From the NCBI GenBank assembly GCA_965216195.1, contig OZ244151.1, positions 744,001 through 808,000 on the forward strand: a DNA stretch of 64,000 nt, given 5' to 3'. Below, piece after piece: positions 24,459-32,213 of this stretch. Each line of letters starts with the position of its first letter. Positions within the stretch are counted from its first letter, which is position 1. Source of the stretch: Aridibacter sp965216195 (GTDB taxonomy: Bacteria; Acidobacteriota; Blastocatellia; Pyrinomonadales; Pyrinomonadaceae). Both the position numbers and the translations under genes were made by a program. The notes under the pieces are model-generated. The model saw only the letters and a list, made by a program, of their open reading frames with translations. It was not told where the DNA came from and made no database searches.

Positions 24459-24776
24459 TTATCCAGTTTTCCTCTTTTTTTTCTTCTTTCCTATTTCAAT
24501 TAACGGGGTTTTGCCTTTGGGCAATTCTACTGACGACTCCTTAAGCCGTTTTGTTGCTCGTATTACATCTCCTTTAGTAAGTTGAAGTCTAGCGTCTTCC
24601 AAATACTCTACGAGTCCGCGTAACGCAAGAGCACGAAATACATAACTTAAGGATCTATCAGTAGTCGCAGCAATCTCTTCAAAAATTTCTTTTTCGCGAC
24701 GATTTGCTTTGAGCGTAATAGTCTCAGTTTTTTTTCCTTCAAAAAGCAACATGCCTAAGGTATAGCAAGTATTCAT
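24459..24776 (-). CDS. Ribbon-helix-helix protein, candidate prophage repressor
   Basis: 105 residues (an ATG 24 bp further in is also possible). TETITLKANRREKEIFEEIA followed by TTDRSLSYVFRALALRGL (about 17-55) is a ribbon-helix-helix fold of the Arc/Mnt/CopG type; the C-terminus is Lys-rich (GKKKKKRKTG). It is divergent from a second ribbon-helix-helix gene at 24848, with a perfect operator dyad between them, the position of cI next to cro in lambdoid phages. No classical HTH repressor is present in the region, so this is the best repressor candidate. Confidence 0.75.
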   Translation of the reverse strand: MNTCYTLGMLLFEGKKTETITLKANRREKEIFEEIAATTDRSLSYVFRALALRGLVEYLEDARLQLTKGDVIRATKRLKESSVELPKGKTPLIEIGKKKKKRKTG

Positions 24777-24809
24777 ATAAATTTCACCGTATATAAAAAA
24801 TATATCCTC

Positions 24810-24838
24810 TTGACAGGTATACTATATATACCTATAAT
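24810..24838 (+). promoter_or_regulatory. Rightward early promoter (PR-like), full consensus
   Basis: TTGACA (24810-24815), exactly 17 bp, TATAAT (24833-24838): a perfect sigma-70 consensus. The predicted start (about 24845) is only 2-3 nt before the ATG at 24848, so the first transcript is effectively leaderless. Confidence 0.9.
24815..24833. promoter_or_regulatory. Operator dyad AGGTATA-N5-TATACCT filling the PR spacer
   Basis: Perfect 7-bp arms (24815-24821 and 24827-24833) with a 5-bp AT centre. It overlaps the last base of the -35 and first base of the -10, so a bound protein excludes RNA polymerase. Matching sites lie at 20735-20753 and 20701-20719. Confidence 0.8.
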
Positions 24839-24847
24839 CATTTCGAT

Positions 24848-25060
24848 ATGGGGGAGAAAAATTCAAAATTAACCACCGTATCGGCAAAAGTGCCGAAATC
24901 GGTGAAAGTCGTGTTGCAGCAACTTGCTTTGGATGACGACAGATCGCTTTCATACACGATCGCCCAACTACTCGAAAGCCATCCAAAAATTGACACCAGA
25001 ATTGCAAAAACTAACGGCTCCACGTCTTCAAGTGTGGTTGAAAGCGAGGGCAAAAGATAG
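24848..25060 (+). CDS. Ribbon-helix-helix protein, Cro-like position
   Basis: 70 residues. LTTVSAKVPKSVKVVLQQLA then DDDRSLSYTIAQLLESHP (about 8-45) is a ribbon-helix-helix fold; it shares the DRSLSY turn with the divergent protein at 24459. First gene of the rightward early operon, expressed from the consensus promoter with almost no leader. By position it would act as Cro, shutting off the opposing gene. DNA binding is inferred from the fold. Confidence 0.75.
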   Translation: MGEKNSKLTTVSAKVPKSVKVVLQQLALDDDRSLSYTIAQLLESHPKIDTRIAKTNGSTSSSVVESEGKR

Positions 25061-25090
25061 AGGGAACTTCGAACTAAATTCCATACAACT

Positions 25091-25375
25091 ATGGCTGAAT
25101 TCCTAATAAGACACGGTTTTAAGACGACGCCGGATAAGACTCATGTCAGAACGGCGGTTGACGGCGCCGGTAAGCCCGTCAATCCAATTTATGACATCGG
25201 TCAAAACAAGCTGAAAAAAGCGAGTGCTTTGAAGGTCGAGAAAAAGAAAAGAGCTAATCGAGAACGACATAAGGAGTTGTCCAAACTTGAGATTCCGAGG
25301 CGTTCGAACGTTCACGGAGGTCGGCTCGGCTTAAGGAAAAGGGAACAGTTCTTAAAGGAACAACCAGATTTCTAA
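25091..25375 (+). CDS. Hypothetical basic protein (94 aa), early operon
   Basis: Lys/Arg-rich, with a helical centre (KKKRANRERHKELSKLEI) and an N-terminal MAEFLIRHGFKTTPDKTHVR. Lies between the Cro-position gene and the CII-like gene. No family recognised; could bind nucleic acid given its charge. Confidence 0.6.
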   Translation: MAEFLIRHGFKTTPDKTHVRTAVDGAGKPVNPIYDIGQNKLKKASALKVEKKKRANRERHKELSKLEIPRRSNVHGGRLGLRKREQFLKEQPDF

Positions 25376-25376
25376 T

Positions 25377-25832
25377 ATGGCGCTGCAATTTACCCAGGAA
25401 GAAGTTGAAACGGCACTCCGGGACATCATCGAGCATGGTGATATACGCGAGATCTCTATAAACACCGGCATCGGCGAGAAGTATCTGAGCTCTCAGTTGA
25501 ACCCGCACGATGAGCGCAAATCTTACGCCTATGGGTTTCTGCAGATCCAGTGCGCGCTTGATCGTGTGGATACGAACCGCGGAGACGAGTTTTTTGAGCA
25601 GGTTCAAAGGTTCCGGGATTTATCCAAACTGCGTGAAATCAAGGATTTATGCAGTAAGACCGAGGCGTCAAAGCTCGTCACGGAAAACGCAGAGTTTTTG
25701 TGTTCTCAGATCAAAGACAAACCGCTGCCGGAACAATTGAGTGAGCTCGACGACGTGATTCGTCAGGCTCAAAAACTAAAAGAGGCTCTTACCGAAGAGC
25801 ACCTGAACGCAAAAAAGGAGGAAGATAAGTGA
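25377..25832 (+). CDS. CII-like phage regulatory protein (probable HTH)
   Basis: 151 residues. The N-terminal half (EEVETALRDIIEHGDIREISINTGIGEKYLSSQLNP...) has the form of a phage CII-type helix-turn-helix, with an invariant-looking Y-L-S-x-x-L-N-P at the recognition helix. The rest is helical and charged. Its place, second or third after the rightward promoter, fits a CII-like activator or other early regulator. The ATG follows the preceding stop by 1 bp. Confidence 0.65.
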   Translation: MALQFTQEEVETALRDIIEHGDIREISINTGIGEKYLSSQLNPHDERKSYAYGFLQIQCALDRVDTNRGDEFFEQVQRFRDLSKLREIKDLCSKTEASKLVTENAEFLCSQIKDKPLPEQLSELDDVIRQAQKLKEALTEEHLNAKKEEDK

Positions 25833-26218
25833 AAGAAGAAATCGTAGACGGGGAAGTTGTAGAGGTTGACGAAGACGGTCAGGAACCAGTCGAGAATTTC
25901 CGCAAAAACGGCGACGGCGAGGAAGTTGTCGATGAAGATAACAACGGTAACCGGTATCTGCCCGGTCACGAGGTTCCGCGTAATAAGCCGATCGAAGCGG
26001 CCGCTCTCCGGTATAAAGAGGTGCGCGATGAAAGAATCGGTCTAAGCCGCGATGAGAAAAAGGCAAAGGATGAGCTCATTGCTTTAATGAAGCGCGATCG
26101 CGTACCCGTCTATTCTTTCGACGGCCTCGAGGTGAAACTCACTGAAAAACCAAACGTCAAGGTAATCCAGGAAAAGGAAGACGAAGGCGAGCCGGTTGAG
26201 GTAGAGGGAGATCAATAA
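25829..26218 (+). CDS. Hypothetical acidic phage protein (129 aa)
   Basis: Highly acidic N-terminus (about 1-50), a helical hairpin (ALRYKEVRDERIGLSRDEKKAKDELIALMK), then a short strand unit YSFDGLEVKLTEKP. This helical hairpin plus short beta unit is common among phage early genes near recombination or replication modules. Overlaps the CII-like stop by 4 bp. Function unknown. Confidence 0.68.
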   Translation: MKEEIVDGEVVEVDEDGQEPVENFRKNGDGEEVVDEDNNGNRYLPGHEVPRNKPIEAAALRYKEVRDERIGLSRDEKKAKDELIALMKRDRVPVYSFDGLEVKLTEKPNVKVIQEKEDEGEPVEVEGDQ

Positions 26219-26296
26219 TTCCAATTTTGGGGCGTTTCATACGGGCGGAAATCGTACCTGTGCAGTAATTCGGGACCGCTTTTTTCGCCGGATACG

Positions 26297-26542
26297 TTGC
26301 GGTATTCGGACGTCAAGCAGAAACGCCCCAATATCAAATATTCGATGAACCGGTCAAAACATATCCATTTTGAACTTAAGCCCGGGATTATGATCCGCGG
26401 TGATCCGAATATGTCGCTGGAAATGAGGAATGCGCTTGTAAAAATGATCGAAAGAGCGGCTATACATCTGCGGGAAAGTGGAAGGGTTAAACCTAACAAA
26501 ACAAATGAGAAAGAAGAGGGGTACAAGAGCGAATGTCGGTAA
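26297..26542 (+). CDS. Weak ORF (81 aa) before the replication initiator
   Basis: Opens at TTG 26297 (or ATG 26345); neither has a convincing SD. It overlaps the start of the initiator gene by 10 bp. The peptide is basic and has no recognised family. If it is not real, 26219-26532 is a gene-free stretch of about 310 bp in which I see no other element. Confidence 0.35.
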   Translation: MRYSDVKQKRPNIKYSMNRSKHIHFELKPGIMIRGDPNMSLEMRNALVKMIERAAIHLRESGRVKPNKTNEKEEGYKSECR

Positions 26543-27435
26543 AGCTGATGGGAAAAGTCTGGGATTCGGAGTACGCAAAATACCAAACCGATGAAAACGG
26601 ACAAATTGCCCTAAACAAGAAGGGAACGCCGGTCGAGAGCAAGGCGAAGCTGCTTGTGATGCTCAAGCTTGCCGACAACGCCAACGATGAGGGACTCTGC
26701 TATCCCAAACAGGATACTATCGCCGAAAAAACCACTGTTAAACGCCCGACCGTTTCCAAGATCATTAACCAACTCGAAGCGGACCGGAAAATCGTAAAAA
26801 CAAGGACGAAAGAACACAATATTTACAAGCTCAATTTCGAGGATCTTGACTCTCATCTTTACGGAAATCCACCTGTGGAAAACTCTGATTCAAATGTCAG
26901 CTCAGATGACATTCCGAATGTAAGCTCAGCTGACATCAAAGCCGTTCAAATGTCAGCTCAGATGACATCAAATGTAAGCTCAGCTGACATTCCTTTAAAA
27001 GGATTGAACCATCAGAAGAACCGTCAATATATTGAACCATCATCATCAAAGGATGATGGAGAGCTGTGGAAAACCGACGAAAGCATAGTTCAAATCTACG
27101 CAGCCTATCAACAATTTTTTCACAAAAAAATCCGCTGGAGAAAAAACGATGATGTCGAGGGTGAAAAGTACAACGATATCGATTTGCGTCTTATCGAACT
27201 TGGAGTTATCCAAACTCAGATTCAGGCAAATTTCGAGAAAATAAACTCGTTCAAGTACTACACAAGCGAGATCGAACGGTTTGTCGACATTGGTGAACAG
27301 ATGGGTTCCGAGACCATCGACGTGATGCTTACCCAAAACCGCAGACACTGGCTCAGATCAAACCCTTTTGGCGTCGGAAAAATGAATTACGAGTGGAATC
27401 AGCTTGAAGAATGGAGATCGGAGGAGGCTGCTTAG
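26533..27435 (+). CDS. Phage replication initiator (O-like), winged-helix protein
   Basis: 300 residues. N-terminal winged helix (about 35-105: AKLLVMLKLADNANDEGLCYPKQDTIAEKTTVKRPTVSKIINQLEADRKIVKTR), a low-complexity linker (120-160) encoded by the iterons, and a C-terminal domain (about 180-295). This matches lambda O-type initiators: a DNA-binding N-domain, origin inside the linker DNA, and a helicase-loading C-domain. No helicase gene is seen, so the host helicase is probably recruited. Confidence 0.8.
   Translation: MSVKLMGKVWDSEYAKYQTDENGQIALNKKGTPVESKAKLLVMLKLADNANDEGLCYPKQDTIAEKTTVKRPTVSKIINQLEADRKIVKTRTKEHNIYKLNFEDLDSHLYGNPPVENSDSNVSSDDIPNVSSADIKAVQMSAQMTSNVSSADIPLKGLNHQKNRQYIEPSSSKDDGELWKTDESIVQIYAAYQQFFHKKIRWRKNDDVEGEKYNDIDLRLIELGVIQTQIQANFEKINSFKYYTSEIERFVDIGEQMGSETIDVMLTQNRRHWLRSNPFGVGKMNYEWNQLEEWRSEEAA
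26892..26990 (+). other. Candidate replication origin: four iterons inside the initiator gene
   Basis: Four 21-bp repeats at 26892-26912, 26916-26936, 26948-26968 and 26970-26990. Copies 1 and 3 are identical (ATGTCAGCTCAGATGACAT core) and copies 2 and 4 share ATGTAAGCTCAGCTGACAT; each is itself an imperfect dyad with ATGT/ACAT ends. An AT-rich dyad (TCCTTT-A-AAAGGA) follows at 26991-27003. In lambda the O gene contains four iterons at the same relative place. Confidence 0.8.
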
Positions 27436-27917
27436 ATCGTGTGCAAAAGGCTATCTCACAACCCTATCTTTTCCCCGAGCTCGAGCAGTCGCGTGTCAAA
27501 CGATCGACGCTTGAAAAAGTTCGGGAACGTGATGCCAGAGTTGCTCTACGGGCTCTTTATCGTCTTCGCAATCGTCTGGGTGAAAATGCGTTTGAGCCTG
27601 TTATCAAAGCCGCGATCGATGAGATTCGCATCGTTTATCGAGCTGAAGAGGAAAAGTTTCGTGAAAAAATTCTGTTTTCTGTCGAACGGCAAGGTGCGAC
27701 AACCGCAACGGAAATATCAGGCGATACTCGAATCGGGAAAAAGCATGTTGAGCAGGTCCTCGTCGAACTCGAAAAAGAAGAGGTTTTGTATCGCGTTCCT
27801 AAGTTTATTCCGGGTTCCGATCGACAGTACTACATGTGGAAATCTAACCGCACGGACTCCGGTGAAATGGACGATATTTACACGAAGGGAGTCGATGAAA
27901 TCGATTATCTAGTATGA
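27411..27917 (+). CDS. Hypothetical winged-helix-like phage protein (168 aa)
   Basis: Start uncertain: ATG 27411 overlaps the initiator by 25 bp and a GTG at 27441 is also possible. Central helices (ARVALRALYRLRNRLGENAFEPVIKAAIDEIRIVY) and a C-terminal winged-helix-like unit (TATEISGDTRIGKKHVEQVLVELEKEEVLYRVP). Follows the initiator as P or a loader would, but no AAA+ motif is present. I cannot assign a function. Confidence 0.65.
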   Translation: MEIGGGCLDRVQKAISQPYLFPELEQSRVKRSTLEKVRERDARVALRALYRLRNRLGENAFEPVIKAAIDEIRIVYRAEEEKFREKILFSVERQGATTATEISGDTRIGKKHVEQVLVELEKEEVLYRVPKFIPGSDRQYYMWKSNRTDSGEMDDIYTKGVDEIDYLV

Positions 27918-27933
27918 ACCAAAGCGAAAATTG

Positions 27934-28245
27934 ATGTCATACCGAAAGTACAGCAACGTAAAGACCAAGGTCGACGGATACACCTTCGATTCGAAGAAAG
28001 AAGCAAGCCGCTTCACCGAGCTCAAACTGCTGCTTCGTGCCGGCATGATCACAAAGCTTGTTTTACAGCCGAAATTTCGGATCAGGGTAAAGGGTCAGAA
28101 GATCTGCACCTACATCGCGGATTTTATGTACGAGAGAGACGGAAAGCGAATTGTTGAAGACGTTAAGGGCGTGAAAACACCGGTTTATAAACTCAAAAAG
28201 AAACTGGTGAAAGCGACTCATGGGATCGAGGTCGTCGAGATTTAA
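27934..28245 (+). CDS. DUF1064 family PD-(D/E)XK nuclease-like protein
   Basis: 103 residues. DSKKEASRFTELKLLLRAG (about 16-34) and LQPKFRIR...YIADFMYERDGKRIVEDVKGVKTPVYKLKKK (about 44-90) are the DUF1064 pattern, with the metal-binding D in ADF and the E-x-V-K in VEDVKG. Such phage genes replace RusA-type resolvases or help process replication intermediates. ATG at 27934 is preferred to the TTG 3 bp earlier. Confidence 0.85.
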   Translation: MSYRKYSNVKTKVDGYTFDSKKEASRFTELKLLLRAGMITKLVLQPKFRIRVKGQKICTYIADFMYERDGKRIVEDVKGVKTPVYKLKKKLVKATHGIEVVEI

Positions 28246-28254
28246 GGAGGGAAA

Positions 28255-28590
28255 ATGAACAACAAAGTCGAAAAAGTCGAAAAATTCGAAGAATACGCGA
28301 TTGTGGAAATGATGGGACACCGGAAAATCGCAGGGAAAATTACTGATTCGGAAATCGGAGGAAGTCAGTTGCTTAGGGTCGACGTTTTGAACGCTTCCGG
28401 TGATGTCAACCGCACCGAATATATTGGCGTGGGTTCGATTTATTGTTTGACGGTTGTGAGCAGGGAGGTTGCAGAAGCTGTTGCTCATTTGCTTGGGATA
28501 TTCCGGTTCAAAAACAACTTCCGGAATATGAAAACGCGATTGAAGGAGAAGAGGTCTAAAAACGACAGAAACGACAGGGTCGAGGGGTAA
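28255..28590 (+). CDS. Conserved phage protein of unknown function (111 aa)
   Basis: SD AAGGAGG. Beta-rich protein beginning FEEYAIVEMMGHRKIAGKITDSEIGGSQLLRVDV, a block I recognise from many phage early regions between replication and terminase genes, then SIYCLTVVSREVAEAVAHLL. The C-terminus is basic. No catalytic motif seen. Confidence 0.72.
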   Translation: MNNKVEKVEKFEEYAIVEMMGHRKIAGKITDSEIGGSQLLRVDVLNASGDVNRTEYIGVGSIYCLTVVSREVAEAVAHLLGIFRFKNNFRNMKTRLKEKRSKNDRNDRVEG

Positions 28591-28598
28591 GTGAAAAT

Positions 28599-28793
28599 AT
28601 GGGAATGAGCGCAGAACAAAACTACTACGAAACATTGGATTCGCTACGTGAGCTTAGAAAACAATTATCTCACAGCGGGGATCCAGATGTGAAAACCGAA
28701 CACTTGGAGGGAGTGCTCGAAACAGTTTGGGATAAAGCAAAGGAGCTTGACGATCTGCTTTGTTCAGACGAATTTGAGGAGGTTTTACCATAA
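28599..28793 (+). CDS. Hypothetical protein (64 aa)
   Basis: Acidic helical peptide (MGMSAEQNYYETLDSLRELRKQL...), 8 bp after the previous gene and just before the terminase small subunit. No family recognised. Confidence 0.55.
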   Translation: MGMSAEQNYYETLDSLRELRKQLSHSGDPDVKTEHLEGVLETVWDKAKELDDLLCSDEFEEVLP

Positions 28794-28806
28794 AGGAGTA
28801 TTGGGA

Positions 28807-29250
28807 ATGCAGGGAAGAGAAGTAACTGATGAACAATTCGAGGACTTCCTCGTCAGACTCCGCAGGTATGCCGGTAATGTTTCGAAAGCGGCGCGTCTCG
28901 CGGGTTTCTCTCGTCAAGCTGCCTACGATCGTAAAAAGGAAGACCCCGAATTTAATCAAGCCTGGGAAGATGTCATTGAAGCCGTACTTGAAGACGCTGA
29001 AGCCGAGCTCTACCGAAGAGCGGTTAAAGGAACGCTTGAACCAAAGTTTTATAAGGGTGAAAAATGCGGTACCGTTCGCAAATTCTCCGACTCGAATCTA
29101 CAGTTTCTCTTGAAATCAAAACGACCGGAGGTTTATCGAGATAAGCTCGAAATGGAAGTCGAGGCAAACGTGGAATTAAATATCAGTGAGGAAACGAGAA
29201 AAGCTCTAAAAAGTGGTTACGACTCAATCGCAAAAAAAGAGTCTGAGTGA
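28807..29250 (+). CDS. Terminase small subunit-like protein
   Basis: 147 residues from the ATG at 28807 (SD AAAGGAG). An N-terminal HTH (FLVRLRRYAGNVSKAARLAGFSRQAAYDRKKEDPEF, about 14-48), then a helical oligomerisation region (EDVIEAVLEDAEAELYRRAVKGTLEP) and a C-terminus with the TerS-like SNLQFLLKSKRPEVYRDKLE. It recognises the packaging site and hands DNA to the large subunit, whose gene overlaps its end. Confidence 0.85.
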   Translation: MQGREVTDEQFEDFLVRLRRYAGNVSKAARLAGFSRQAAYDRKKEDPEFNQAWEDVIEAVLEDAEAELYRRAVKGTLEPKFYKGEKCGTVRKFSDSNLQFLLKSKRPEVYRDKLEMEVEANVELNISEETRKALKSGYDSIAKKESE

Positions 29251-30640
29251 CGCCACCTTAAATGGATCAATGGCTGGCGCGTGCGCAGCAGTCGGTCTCG
29301 ACTACGATACCGTCCAGCGGTTCGCAAATGCACAATATCTACCGCTTCCTAAGCAAATTTACTTTCATGCAGCCGCCCACGAGTGCGATACACGCGGCGG
29401 GAACACAGTTAGCGAGGTTGGCCTTGGCGGTGCCCGCGGAGGGGCTAAATCTCACGGCGTGCTCGCTCAACTTGCTCTCGATGATTGTCAGCGCCAAGAT
29501 CAACTCAAATCGCTTTTCCTGAGGCAGGTAGGTGTGGCGGCCCGTGAGTCTCTCGAAGACCTAATACCAAAAGTCGTAAAAATCCCCCACAGATACACGG
29601 CGAGTCCAGTTCCTACGATTAAATTCCCTAATGGTTCGCGCATACTCGTCGGCCATTTCAAGAACGAGAACGACATCAATCGCTATCTTGGGCTTGAGTA
29701 TGATGTGATAGCTACCGAGGAAGCGACGCAGCTATCGGCAAGTAAGAATGCGCAAATCGGAACATGCCTAAGGACTTCTAAGCCAGATTGGAAGCCACGC
29801 CGGTACTATTCGACAAATCCAGGAGGAGTTGGTCACTCATGGTTTAAGAAAAAATTTATCGAGCCCTATCGGCGTAATACTGAGGTAAGCACCCGGTTTA
29901 TTCCCTCTACGTTTCGCGACAATCCATATCTAAACAAGGAGTACGTCGAAATGCTCAACGGTCTCACTGGTTGGCTCAGGCGTGCATGGAGGGACGGCGA
30001 CTGGGATATCTTCGCCGGACAGTACTTTTCAACTTTCAGTTATGAAGATCACGTAATCGAGCCCCGTAAACTTCCGAATCCGATTCCGGATACCTGGACC
30101 GTCTGGTGCTCGCTGGATTACGGGTTTACGCATTTTACGGTTTGCCATTTGCTCGCAGAGTTTGACGGAACCGTTTATTTCATAGACGAACACTCAGCCC
30201 GGAAAACGACCGTTCCGGTTCACGCAGAGGCAATTAAGGCGATGCTTTCGCGCCATGGTGTCAAGTTTTATCAACTGGCTAATTTCTCAGCCGGTACCGA
30301 CGTTTTTGCCCAGCGCGGAGCTGCTTCCGGAGAAACAATTGCAGATCAGTATGAAAAAGAGGGAATTCGGCTTACACCCGCGAATACAGACAGAATCAAC
30401 GGCGCCGCGAAGTTTCTGGAGCTTCTCGGTGATAAAGACAAGGGGATCGACTCTCGACTTAAGATTTCGACACGTTGTCCTGTGCTGATCGAGCAGCTTC
30501 CGGCAATGCAGCACAATCCAAAAAAGCCCGAGGATGTTCTAAAAATGGATGCCGATGATCACGGAACCGGAGGCGATGACGCCTACGATTCCGGACGCTA
30601 TGGCGTGATGACGGATAATAGTTTAGGGATTTTGATTTAA
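29213..30640 (+). CDS. Terminase large subunit
   Basis: DNA-packaging ATPase and headful nuclease. Walker A GGARGGAKS (72-80), Walker B with catalytic Glu VIATEEATQ (about 160-168), coupling motif YYSTNPGG, and a C-terminal RNase H-like nuclease with SLDYG, SAGTDVFA and GDDAYDSGRYG acidic residues. Full length at 475 residues from a GTG that overlaps terS; an ATG at 29270 is the main alternative start. Confidence 0.93.
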   Translation: MVTTQSQKKSLSDATLNGSMAGACAAVGLDYDTVQRFANAQYLPLPKQIYFHAAAHECDTRGGNTVSEVGLGGARGGAKSHGVLAQLALDDCQRQDQLKSLFLRQVGVAARESLEDLIPKVVKIPHRYTASPVPTIKFPNGSRILVGHFKNENDINRYLGLEYDVIATEEATQLSASKNAQIGTCLRTSKPDWKPRRYYSTNPGGVGHSWFKKKFIEPYRRNTEVSTRFIPSTFRDNPYLNKEYVEMLNGLTGWLRRAWRDGDWDIFAGQYFSTFSYEDHVIEPRKLPNPIPDTWTVWCSLDYGFTHFTVCHLLAEFDGTVYFIDEHSARKTTVPVHAEAIKAMLSRHGVKFYQLANFSAGTDVFAQRGAASGETIADQYEKEGIRLTPANTDRINGAAKFLELLGDKDKGIDSRLKISTRCPVLIEQLPAMQHNPKKPEDVLKMDADDHGTGGDDAYDSGRYGVMTDNSLGILI

Positions 30641-30785
30641 AGTTTTTACTGAACTGTTGCAAATTTTCGGACTTTTTCTCTTAAAATGTCGTAAGCGAGT
30701 TCACTCCGTTTCGCACATGTTCGTTGCTAATCAACCTAATCACCCTCCTTTTGTAATTGGGATTCTCGCCTAGTGCGATAGATTG

Positions 30786-30815
30786 TTAAACATATACCCG
30801 AGTTTCAGATATAAT
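30786..30815 (+). promoter_or_regulatory. Promoter of the pentapeptide-repeat cargo gene
   Basis: TTAAAC (30786-30791), 18-bp spacer, consensus TATAAT (30810-30815). Start expected near 30822, 4 nt before the ATG at 30826. The 185-bp interval 30641-30825 between terL and this gene holds nothing else recognised. Confidence 0.6.
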
Positions 30816-30825
30816 GTTGGCTACT

Positions 30826-31980
30826 ATGGCGCACCATTCCTCTTTAGATGATGCAATCGATTCAATAAAGGCAAATCTTGGCAAAACAATTGTTGGATTT
30901 ATTGTCGTTGTCTCGCTGCTGATAACATGGCTCCCTATGTGGCGTGTTTCCCAATTTAAGCGTCAGCTGGATCATGAGGCAGTTAATTCACTTAATGCAA
31001 AGGATAAACTACGATTTGAACAAGATCTCCTTGATGCCGAAAACAGGTTTCGCCAGACGTTGGCGCAAATTATCGGCGGGTTTGTTCTAATTTTTGGTCT
31101 TTATTTGACATGGAAGGGAATCAAGGTAAATGAGGAAGGAAAGCTGACAGAGCGATTTAGTAAAGCGATTGAGTTGCTTGGAAATTCGGACAAGGTTGAC
31201 ATTCGGGTTGGAGGCGTTTACGCACTTGAGAGGATTGCGAATGACTCGAAAACAGATTATTGGGCCGTGATTGAGGTGCTAACCGCGTTTGTTCGTGAGA
31301 ATCGGCCCTTATCTGGGGAGGCGACGGGTCAAGTTGACGACAGCTTACCGGTGGATATTCAAGCTGCGTTGACGGTAATTGGTCGCCGCGCGTGGCCAGA
31401 AATGGAGAACCGTGTTCGGAGGATCGACCTTTCGAATGCCAGGCTCGGAGGAGCAAACCTGGCAGAGTTTCAGCTGCAATTCGTAAATCTGAGCGGTTCC
31501 AGCCTGCGGGGAGCCAATCTTACCCGAGTGAATCTTCAAAGGGCCGATCTCGAAGCTGTCGACCTGTCAGGCGCCTCTTTGGACGGAGCAACTTTCGCTG
31601 ATGCTAGTTTAAAAGGATCGCTACTCGATCAGACAACGGCAAAAGGTGTCAATTTTGCCTACACCTGTTTTGACAACACTAAGATCATACGTGGAGATTT
31701 TACGAACAGTTATCTTCGGCAAGCTACTTTTTGCGACGCTCAAGTAACACAAAGTTCATTCATTCGGGCAGATTTTCAGGGAGCAAATTTGGATGGCGTA
31801 TTGATTGTCGGGGGCGACTTTTCGAGCGCGAACTTTTGGGGTGTTGACGTTAGCCGGGCGAACTTGGACGAAGCAAATCTAACTAATTCGATCGCTGTGG
31901 AAGATATCAAATCCGAGCCAGAATCGACCGATAATGTGATCGACTCTGAAAACGTTAATAACTCAGGAGCGCGCGAGTAG
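30826..31980 (+). CDS. Membrane protein with pentapeptide repeats, cargo between terL and portal
   Basis: 384 residues from the ATG at 30826 (the ATG at 30814 overlaps the promoter). Two transmembrane helices (about 20-38 and 80-102), a linker of the type LTERFSKAIELLG...RVGGVYALERIA, then about 20 pentapeptide repeats of the A-x-L-x-x form (about 195-360: ANLAEFQ, ANLTRVN, ADLEAVD and so on). This 2TM-linker-pentapeptide arrangement is common in cyanobacteria and other bacteria, mostly uncharacterised. It has its own promoter and interrupts the packaging module. Confidence 0.85.
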   Translation: MAHHSSLDDAIDSIKANLGKTIVGFIVVVSLLITWLPMWRVSQFKRQLDHEAVNSLNAKDKLRFEQDLLDAENRFRQTLAQIIGGFVLIFGLYLTWKGIKVNEEGKLTERFSKAIELLGNSDKVDIRVGGVYALERIANDSKTDYWAVIEVLTAFVRENRPLSGEATGQVDDSLPVDIQAALTVIGRRAWPEMENRVRRIDLSNARLGGANLAEFQLQFVNLSGSSLRGANLTRVNLQRADLEAVDLSGASLDGATFADASLKGSLLDQTTAKGVNFAYTCFDNTKIIRGDFTNSYLRQATFCDAQVTQSSFIRADFQGANLDGVLIVGGDFSSANFWGVDVSRANLDEANLTNSIAVEDIKSEPESTDNVIDSENVNNSGARE

Positions 31981-32120
31981 GAATGGGTTTTATGCGATCT
32001 TTTTTCGGCGAAGTAACGGCGCAGACCTAAGGGGCGGGTAATGTGCAGCGACCCTTGACTTCAATTTCAGCCGAATTGACACGATTGTGATTCGTAGCTC
32101 ATATACCAAAACAACTAAAT

Positions 32121-32172
32121 AAAAAAAATCCTACCCTCTTTCCCTAATGGTGAGAGAGCTCAAAAACTTACC
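32121..32172. repeat. Remnant duplicate of the prohead-protease start region
   Basis: This stretch closely resembles 34862-34912: an A-run, CCTCT-rich leader, then an ATG reading M-V-R-E-L-K-N-L-P-K before a stop, against M-S-R-E-F-K-N-L-P-F at the true protease start. It lies in the 233-bp gap between the pentapeptide gene and the portal. Both copies follow a cargo gene, suggesting duplication during cargo insertion. Confidence 0.65.
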
Positions 32173-32213
32173 AAAATAACCTTATACGCAAAAAGCTAAA
32201 GTCGCTGTTATCG

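Noticed and set aside
26892..26990. CRISPR or transposon repeats
   Set aside because: Repeats are spaced 22-32 bp, in frame in a coding region, and fit initiator iterons better.
27439..27912. 157-residue ORF overlapping the 27411 gene in another frame
   Set aside because: Hydrophobic run with no start signal; the 27411 frame has more protein-like sequence and a winged-helix-like end.
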